Part shown: one piece after another, positions 57,624 through 64,000 of the stretch
Layout: each line of letters starts with the position of its first letter
Numbering within the stretch: position 1 is the stretch's first letter
Source of the DNA: Gautieria morchelliformis
Lineage: Eukaryota > Basidiomycota > Agaricomycetes > Gomphales > Gomphaceae
Reading direction: 5' to 3'
NCBI GenBank assembly: GCA_015179125.1
Contig: WHVA01000415.1
Span: 1-64,000, forward strand
Length of the DNA stretch: 64,000 bases
The notes under the pieces: model-generated
What the model was told of the DNA's origin: nothing
Databases searched by the model: none
What the model saw: the letters and a program-made list of their open reading frames with translations, nothing else
Position numbers and translations under genes: made by a program

Positions 57624-59042
57624 ATGCCGCCCTCAGCAGCGCCATCAGTTGCCCGGACATACACGGACGTGAACGCGCGGTTAGGACCCTCTTGGCATGA
57701 CTATGGTTCGTACTTGTGCCTCGTCAAGATGTAACTTGCACGCTAAAACCCTTTCTTTGCAACAGACAACCTCCAGGTACAGTGGGGCAGCCAGGACCAC
57801 TATGAGATTGTGCGGAAGGTTGGACGTGGAAAGTACTCTGAGGTGCGGGGCATACCACGTTCGGAACTGCTTGCGCTTACACGCTGGATACGAGGCAGGT
57901 CTTTGAGGGCATCAATATTGTGAACGAGGAGAAGTGCATAATCAAAGTGCTCAAACCTGTGAAGAAGAAGAAAATAAAACGCGAAATCAAGATACTTCAA
58001 AATCTTGCCGGTGGGCCGAATGTGATTGCGTTGCTGGATGTTGTGCGGGATCCATCTTCAAAGATACCCAGCCTCGTGACGGAATACATCCATAACGTGG
58101 ACTTCAAGGCTCTCTATCCACGGTTTACTGACTTTGACGTGAGGTTTTACATCTTGGAGCTGCTCAAGGCAAGTAACGCATTCCTGAGTTTATTCGGGCA
58201 GTGCTAAACCAGCGAGCAGGCGCTGGACTTCTGTCATTCCAAAGGCATCATGCATCGTGATGTCAAGCCACATAATGTGATGATTGACCATGAACGGCGG
58301 AAGGTAGGTATTCCATGCACCGCTTATGGGAGATGGTTAACTCTGGACTGTAGTTACGTCTCATTGACTGGGGCCTGGCAGAGTTCTACCATCCCAAGAC
58401 CGAGTACAATGTCCGGGTAGCTTCGAGATACTTCAAGGGTCCGGAACTATTGGTGGATTTCCAAGAGTATGATTACAGCCTGGATATGTGGAGCCTAGGG
58501 TGCATGTTCGCGTCCATGGTGAGTAAGAGAAGGCACACACTAAACTCTTCCCATGTGGCTGACGTTGCTATTAGATCTTCCGTAAAGAACCTTTTTTCCA
58601 CGGGCATGACAATTATGACCAGTTGGTCAAGATAACAAAGGTTCTGGGCACCGATGAGCTATATGCTTATCTGGAGAAGTATGATATTGAGTTAGACTCG
58701 CAATATGATGAGCTATTGGGAAGGTGATTCCCACATCTTCGTCTAGTACACAGCATAATAATCCAGGGTCGACATGTCAGATATCCTAAGAAGCCCTGGT
58801 CTCGCTTCATCACGTCCGATAATCAGCGATACATTTCGAACGAAGCCATCGACTTTTTGGACAAGCTGCTTCGGTACGACCACCAGGAACGACTGACTGC
58901 TTTAGAAGCCCAATCGCATCCGTATTTCGGTGTGCATACCGTCATCTTATATATTTGTGTTTTATTAATACCTCACTCTCCACCAGATCCTGTCAAGGCA
59001 GCGGGCGTGACGGACGCGAGTGATGGATCTGTGTCAGCTTGA
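57624..59042 (+). CDS. CKA1: protein kinase CK2 catalytic (alpha) subunit
   Basis: Ser/Thr kinase of the CMGC group, constitutively active. The start [21 protein letters not shown] matches the family after a short extension. Exon 1 ends after HDY and joins [26 protein letters not shown]. An intron then leads to [12 protein letters not shown], and the ATP-site Lys lies in IIKVLKPV with the basic cluster KKKKIKREI that is typical of CK2. Further motifs are [27 protein letters not shown] (DWG in place of DFG, normal in CK2), [15 protein letters not shown] and [17 protein letters not shown]. The final exons give [15 protein letters not shown] and SHPYF, with a short tail ending DGSVSA. The glycine loop and all catalytic residues are present. 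Confidence 0.93.
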
Positions 59043-59295
59043 TTACACTGCTGGATTAGTGTTGAGTTTTGTTAATATAGTGAGGGTCTAGCGGTAACTG
59101 TCTATCAATATGACCACTACCTCTCTGTATATACGCTCTTGAGAGAGACCTTGCTTCACGTTCCAGAGTTTTTTTTAATGTGAATTTACGGGTGTTTAGA
59201 AGGAAACGTAGGTATTCGCATGGCACAAGAAAGATTTAGCGGAGGATAGTGTGGTTGTACGAGGCAAGAAAAGACGGGGGTTCATGTAACGAAGG

Positions 59296-60285
59296 CTAAA
59301 AGATATACAAGGTCTTGTCTGGAGGTGGTTGGACAGAGGGCAAGATAGTATATAGCTTCTGGAGGACAGACAGAGCGGCAGTGGCGTCGCCAGCTGCATC
59401 TGTGAAGGGATGATAGGATGAGCGGTGGATGATGGATGAAGAAGAAATAGCAAGCACAATCCTGTTGTTCTTCTGTCAGGGGTCGTTCCCAATTGCTCAT
59501 CTGGAGATGCTTTGGCTTTTTGATAACGCGTTCCTCATAGGCTTCCACGAGACGGGCGAGACTTATGAGAGGACCCTTGGCGTCTGCCCATTGGGGATCG
59601 ACGGCTTTGGCAAGGAAGCTAAGCTCGAGACAGCCAGCTGGATGGACGCCAAAGTCTCTGCGTAACTTATTCGCGTCACCTATTGAGGGAGATGTCAGGA
59701 TTGATATGTGATATACTGGAGCACAAACCTTGAATGCCGACGCCTGCCTTGACAATAGCAGGATCTTCGATGATATTTTTAATGGAGTCGGGGAATGCTT
59801 ATGGAGAAATAAGAGGACACGGGCAGGTGCCGGGACAGGGCGGACTGACCGGACATGGCAGAGACCTGGACGAGGAGGACGAGGGACTCGGAGGCGAGCT
59901 GCACGAGAGCGGTTCTGTTTAAGGGGCACCCTTTTGTAAAGTTGGGGCGGTATTCAATATCGAAGCCTAGAGGACCTGTGAGCTTTTCGCGAAAGTCCTG
60001 GACAGTGCGGTCGGTCAAGGCGGTGTCGCGCAAGTAGATGAGCATCTGGCCAGAGCGAAGGGTCCTAGAGGTGTTGGACGGAAAGGGCGTGGTTCTGGAA
60101 GGGTCATGGGGCATGTGTGACCTGCGCGGCAAGACGAGAGGACGAGGGCTATGAATACCGGGGGACACATGTTGTGCGCCGTGGGTTACGCGTGAGGACC
60201 TGCTGGCTGAGTGCGTAAGAGCGCGTGCGAGCGGGCCCGGGGACGAGACCGAAGAGACGCGGCGGGTCCAGGCAGAGCGGGGCAT
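59296..60285 (-). CDS. DEDDy-type 3'-5' exonuclease (WRN/RNase D-like)
   Basis: Start MPRSAWTRRVSSVSSPGPLARAL is basic and Ser-rich, like a mitochondrial presequence, followed by a Pro/Arg-rich linker. The nuclease domain shows motif I GFDIEYRP (Asp and Glu), LVQLASE, LLVQVSAMSG, motif II in the next exon with AGVGIQGDANKLRRDFGV, and CLELSFLAKAVDP. An intron near 59455-59400 joins EEQQD to motif III YAAGDATAAL, which has the Tyr and final Asp of the DEDDy class. The protein ends DKTLYIF at 59296. There is no HRDC or helicase domain, so it is a stand-alone exonuclease, acting on RNA or DNA ends. A longer open frame up to 60540 exists but looks like GC-driven readthrough. Convergent with CK2. 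Confidence 0.8.
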
Positions 60286-60645
60286 GGCCGCAGTGGAGTC
60301 TGGAGAGCAGCGAGTTCCTGGGTGTGCGCATGTGGGTCCCCTGTCTATCTTAGCCGCGCCTAAAATAGCGGTCGCCTGCCAAGCCCGGATAGCTGCACGT
60401 TGTCTGCATCTATTGCGCTCGTCTTCGAGCTCGTCCGCGGCGCCGTCGTCGCGTATGGCGAGGACCGCATCGTCGGCGCCGTCGCGCGTGTGCTGCGCGT
60501 CGGTGGACGCTGGAGCTGGTCTGCGTATGATGATTGTCACCCTGTGCTAAGTTTGGCTCTCGTTGGTCTTGGCACAACTGCCAAGCATCGCAAGCTGGTA
60601 CTTAAAGGTCCAGGATCATGCGAATCTCCCATTTCTCCCCCAAGC

Positions 60646-61429
60646 CGACATGTCGCTCCCGTCCTCCCAGACCCAGCCAGCTCTCTCTTTGTGTCCGCCT
60701 GGCAGCTCATCGAACAGGTCGCCCTCCCCATTGTCTGTAGCCACGCTCGCTGATCCATTCCATTCTCTAGCCGCACCCCCCCACGCTCCGTGACATCCTC
60801 CATGCGTACAAGTCCAGAGGCGACGGCGACCGCGACATGCTTCTCGCCATGCTCAACGCCAAGAGTGCGGAGGATCAGGTTAGCGTCCCTCCCCTCGACC
60901 CGGCCTCGCTGACCCGCGCCCACAGCGAATCGCCGCCATGGCTACTCTACATCACAAGTTGCTCGATGTCCACCTCTTGCCCGAGCGTGTCCCTCCACAC
61001 CATGACCATATCCCAACACCCGCCGCGTCTACTTGCGCACATTCGCCGCACCTCCCCAAAATACCGTCCTCTGCTCCTTCCGATCATGTCACCTTGCCCG
61101 CCATCCACGCCCAGCCTCCACGCAAACGCCCCAGATCATCCCGATCCGCAACCCCTCCCAAGCGATTCCGTTCCGAGCAACGTGTGGACGATCAGCCCGT
61201 AGCCCCGTCTGAGCAGTTGCCGCCGTCCCCCCCATTCTCGTCCCCGGGAAGATCCACACTCTGTCCCGAGCTCGCCGCGCATCCACCCCCGAGAGATGCC
61301 ATGGCGATCGGCTCCCTGCTCTCGTCTCGCAGCCGCCAACAGGACGCAGACTCGGACTGGCCTTCCCGCACAAGTTCCGAACGAGAACGAGAAGGTTACA
61401 GGAAACAAGCCAACGTTTCCAACGCATGA
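60646..61429 (+). CDS. conserved fungal protein, function not recognised
   Basis: The exon before 60720 reads LPDPASSLFVSAWQLIEQ and joins through an intron (about 60719-60771) to PHPPTLRDILHAYKSRGDGD. This continues RDMLLAMLNAKSAEDQ, then across a second intron (60879-60926) RIAAMATLHHKLLDVHL. This helical, charged module looks conserved and I believe I have met it in other basidiomycete proteins, but I cannot name it. The remaining 160 residues are Pro/Ser-rich with basic clusters (PPRKRPRSSRS), like a nuclear, disordered region. The start is unresolved: no ATG lies in the right frame just before LPDPAS, so a 5' exon is probably missing from this model. The ATG at 60650 is in another frame. 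Confidence 0.6.
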
Positions 61430-61815
61430 GCTGGCGACTCGTTTCGTCTTGTATTTGCTGTACTCATAGCCCCCCCGGAGGAATATACTTTGATGTCGAT
61501 GCCACTTTCGGACCAAGAGTGTTGGCTCCGACTCACTCCGAGCTCTATTTTCAGCAGCTTGGCAGGGATGCTATTTTCTCTCAGCATCTCTGGCCCATAA
61601 TATCCAAGCTGTGTGTAAAACCTATAAGCAGTATCACGGCGCAGTAGGGGCCAAGCTGGCCAAGCACGCTGTCAACTGTCTAGCCTCGAATGGCTTGATG
61701 GCATCCAGCCTACTCTTAGATGGCTAACATTAGACGACTGAGCTGGCAGCTCTACAACGGCAATTTCTGCACTAAAAATACGAGATTTTGGTGGTTCTTG
61801 CGTGCATGACCTGGT

Positions 61816-61955
61816 GTGTTTTCCATGAAATTCGTTGATACTATATTTAATCCGTTTTCTGACAAACACTGTGTTTTCCATATCATACTATATTTAGATA
61901 CGTTTTCTGACAAACACTGTGTTTCCTTGAAATTACTATATTTAGCTACGTTGGT
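61816..61955. repeat. tandem repeat upstream of RING-finger gene
   Basis: About 2.7 units of 48-55 bases. Each contains GTGTTTTCC-like sequence, ACTATATTTA and CGTTTTCTGACAAACACT. It ends 55 bases before the next start codon and so lies in its promoter or leader. Confidence 0.75.
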
Positions 61956-62010
61956 TGGTTTCGGTCACGTGACCACCTCCAAAGGGACGCCACTTCCCCA
62001 ACCACCCCAA

Positions 62011-63551
62011 ATGGCGGACCACGATGAATATGATGCCTTGCTCGAAGAGCCATTTGGGGAAGATGTCGACTGGAATGCAGTCGCTGGTATGGCTGGTGAC
62101 AATGGTGCAGCACACAACGCTGCAGCAGCACCCGAAGCAAGGTCTACGTCGGAGAGCGACGAATACTTCAACGACGATGATGTGTTTGACGTGTCCTTCC
62201 TCAACGAAGTATATCGCCTTGAAAGTCAAGCCGCTGGAAACACCCCTGTCGTCAATGCACCCCCTCATGGTATGATCCTGCCCCTAATCATTCACGCACG
62301 ACCTTCACTTGGTGACAGACAGAAACGCCGCCACAGCTCGTGCGGGTACGCGAAAGTCGCTCTCTAGAACCATCCCATCCTTTACCAATTTATAGCTCCC
62401 ACAGCTGCCTCTTTTCGCCCGTTTGAGCCAAATGTGAGGAACCACATGCAGAATCCCGCAGGAAGCTCGTCGGTGGCCAATCCGTCTTCCGACATTCCCC
62501 CGCGGCCTCTGAGAAGACCAACGGTCGTTGCATCGGGACCAGCTCAAGTAAATCCCCCAGTCGATCCCCCCCGTTCAGGTCGGATTCCTGCTAATGACCG
62601 CGCTCAAACGTTTTTGGGTTTGTTCTGTTCATAACATGCAAGCCCTGTCTGACCCCGTATATTAATAGACCCTCCACCTATGTTACTTGCAAAACCTTCC
62701 CGTACTACCCGTGTGTAGCCATGTTTTCCTTCATGCACCTCAATTTTAAATGTTTAAGGACGATGTTCGCCAGCGCTTTCCAAGGTATCTCCTCAACCAT
62801 CACCAGCACGAAAGCGTTGCAGGTCACCGGCTTTCCACTCCGGTGGAGAATCCCCCCGCTATAAAGCAAGGTGCAGACAGGATGCATCGAAAGTATTGGA
62901 AGCAATTGGAAAAGTGCTGGAATGCCCAATGTCCGTGTACCATCTGCTTCCTTCCTTAACACTTTTTTTCATGCATAATTCAGTTGCTATGACACAATGT
63001 AAGTGGTGCATGCAGCATTGTGCTTAAATGCGGTTCGATTGGTTGCTCCCTACAGAGCAGCCCCACATTTATTGACATGTGGACATTCCGCGTGCGGATT
63101 GTGCCTCTGTGAATGGATTGTAAGTGACCATTACTTAGTATTAGCGGTGCGCTAGAATGACCCTCTGGACAGCGCCGCAAAGGTGCCAACACAAGATGTT
63201 ACATTTGTCGAGCTCCACACAGGGGATCTGTACTTCCCAACTATGCGCTAGACGACATGGCCTCGACGTATTTCAGCGAAAGAAGTAGAATTGCTCAGGA
63301 GGGACCTGGCGAAGCGGACGGCGACGATAGGAAACAATGGGAGAAGCGCAAAGCGTGGGTTTTCTTCTGATATACATGTCCTGATGCTCAGACATGCGAG
63401 CAGTGATGGGAAGGCCGCAGTCCAGGTTGCACAGAAACATTTTATAAAAGCGCCTCAACCGCCCATGGCAATCAGGTTTGACCCAGATGATGAGGCATAT
63501 GACCTAGACTTTTATGAAATTGACAATGAGAACCCTTATGAAGTATTTTGA
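62011..63551 (+). CDS. RING-finger protein, putative E3 ubiquitin ligase
   Basis: Start MADHDEYDALLEEPFGEDVDW is acidic. Exons in sequence encode an acidic N-terminus with SESDEYFNDDDVFDVSFLNE, a Pro-rich linker (PPRPLRRPTVV), and a helical stretch HRKYWKQLEK. A RING domain follows, seen as LLTCGHSACGLCLCEWI (C-x-H-x2-C-x2-C core) and RCYICRAPHRG (last C-x2-C), separated by short introns. The first zinc pair should lie in the exon near 62920 (LECPM). After it come DDMASTYFSE, then AIRFDPDDEAYDLDFYEIDNE, an acidic tail. Joins are only partly worked out. The RING core supports ubiquitin-ligase-type function, but no further family is recognised. Confidence 0.6.
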
Positions 63552-63727
63552 GAATATCTGTCGGATGAGGGAAGGACAATCCTGTGGTTCAGGACGAGGA
63601 GTGTCTTATCCACTGTATCTTACTGTACAGGCCGTAGGAGATCGACTAATTTTGTTATTGCAGCAAGATGGAGTATCACATTGCGTGCTAAAGATAAAAC
63701 AGAACAGACAGAAACAAGGTGGGCAAC

Positions 63728-64000
63728 TCAATTCTTCCGACGGAAGGAGCACCCTGCAAGGCATCGAGTGAGTAGTGGCTCTCACTCAAGCAATAGGGGG
63801 TCAAACGTACCCTCGGTCAACCTTGCCTTACCACCAGTCGGTTGACATAACACCGTCGCACATGATCCGCAGAGCACTACAGTTTGCGCATGCGAAAAAA
63901 CGGTGGTAATTGCAAAGCAACCTGCAAGCCACACGCCGGTTAGGAGGCACAACGACCGAGGGAAGTCAGACACGAACCTGGACATTTTACGTCCATGAAG
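63728..64000 (-). CDS. RPS27: 40S ribosomal protein eS27 (3' part; N-terminus beyond window)
   Basis: The window ends inside this gene. At the right edge the frame reads FMDVKCPG, then an intron (GTTCGT...TTGCAG), then [20 protein letters not shown]. The zinc ribbon C-x2-C (CPGC) and C-x2-C (CGSC) pairs are complete once spliced. It continues [15 protein letters not shown], and a second intron joins to CSFRRKN and stop at 63728. The expected N-terminal 35 residues lie past 64000. Convergent with the RING-finger gene. Confidence 0.93.

Noticed and set aside
60286..60540. Upstream extension of the exonuclease to a Met at 60540
   Set aside because: The added residues are low-complexity and hide the presequence-like start at 60285. 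The extension also overlaps the likely promoter of the divergent gene.
60650..60793. Start at ATG 60650 for the unrecognised protein
   Set aside because: That frame stops at 60793 and does not join to the conserved module in phase; the frame reading LPDPASSLF does.

Overview
This window is nuclear DNA of a filamentous basidiomycete fungus, most likely an Agaricomycete. Genes are tightly packed on both strands and cut by many introns of about 45 to 65 bases with GT...AG ends. The proteins are eukaryotic housekeeping families in fungal form. A Ceratobasidiaceae (Rhizoctonia-like) origin would fit the style of the retroelement and of the genes, but that is inference. Gene models were joined by hand from open frames, family alignment from memory and splice sites, so internal exon edges are approximate unless stated.

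Left end, 1-6.6 kb: a palindromic retroelement remnant, in which two related but diverged LTR-like arms face each other around one gag-like frame, followed by about 2.7 kb with no gene I can support. From 6.6 to 28.2 kb lies a dense housekeeping block: a TMEM135-like membrane protein, the diphthamide enzyme DPH7, a small AGTRAP-like membrane protein, a large O-GlcNAc transferase (GT41), AP-3 sigma, TIM21, V-ATPase subunit F, ecdysoneless/SGT1, Mediator subunit 6, an NRAMP metal transporter and a mitochondrial chalcone-isomerase-like (AIM18/AIM46) protein. Several pairs are divergent with spacers of only 75-226 bp.

28.4-41.2 kb: the proteasome activator BLM10/PA200, a tandem CCCH zinc-finger protein of the TTP/ZFS1 class, and choline kinase. 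Base composition changes abruptly inside BLM10 near 34.75 kb. From there to about 41.2 kb the DNA is very GC-rich, and the choline kinase intron holds a 19-base minisatellite.

41.2-53 kb: a gene-poor stretch holding a KAPA-synthase-like (BioF-like) alpha-oxoamine synthase and, 4 kb away, a 14-TM-type MFS transporter. 53-64 kb: mitochondrial DnaJ (MDJ1), a small SET-domain protein, CK2 catalytic subunit, a DEDDy 3'-5' exonuclease, an unrecognised conserved protein, a RING-finger protein, and the 3' part of ribosomal protein eS27, which runs off the right edge.

No operons, CRISPR arrays, rRNA or tRNA genes were seen. The items most worth a second look are the inverted LTR pair, the composition break inside BLM10, the 21-base microexon carrying the first cysteine of a CCCH finger, the intronic minisatellite, the non-canonical SET motif, the unrecognised gene at 60.6 kb, and a cluster of stem-loops just upstream of CK2.
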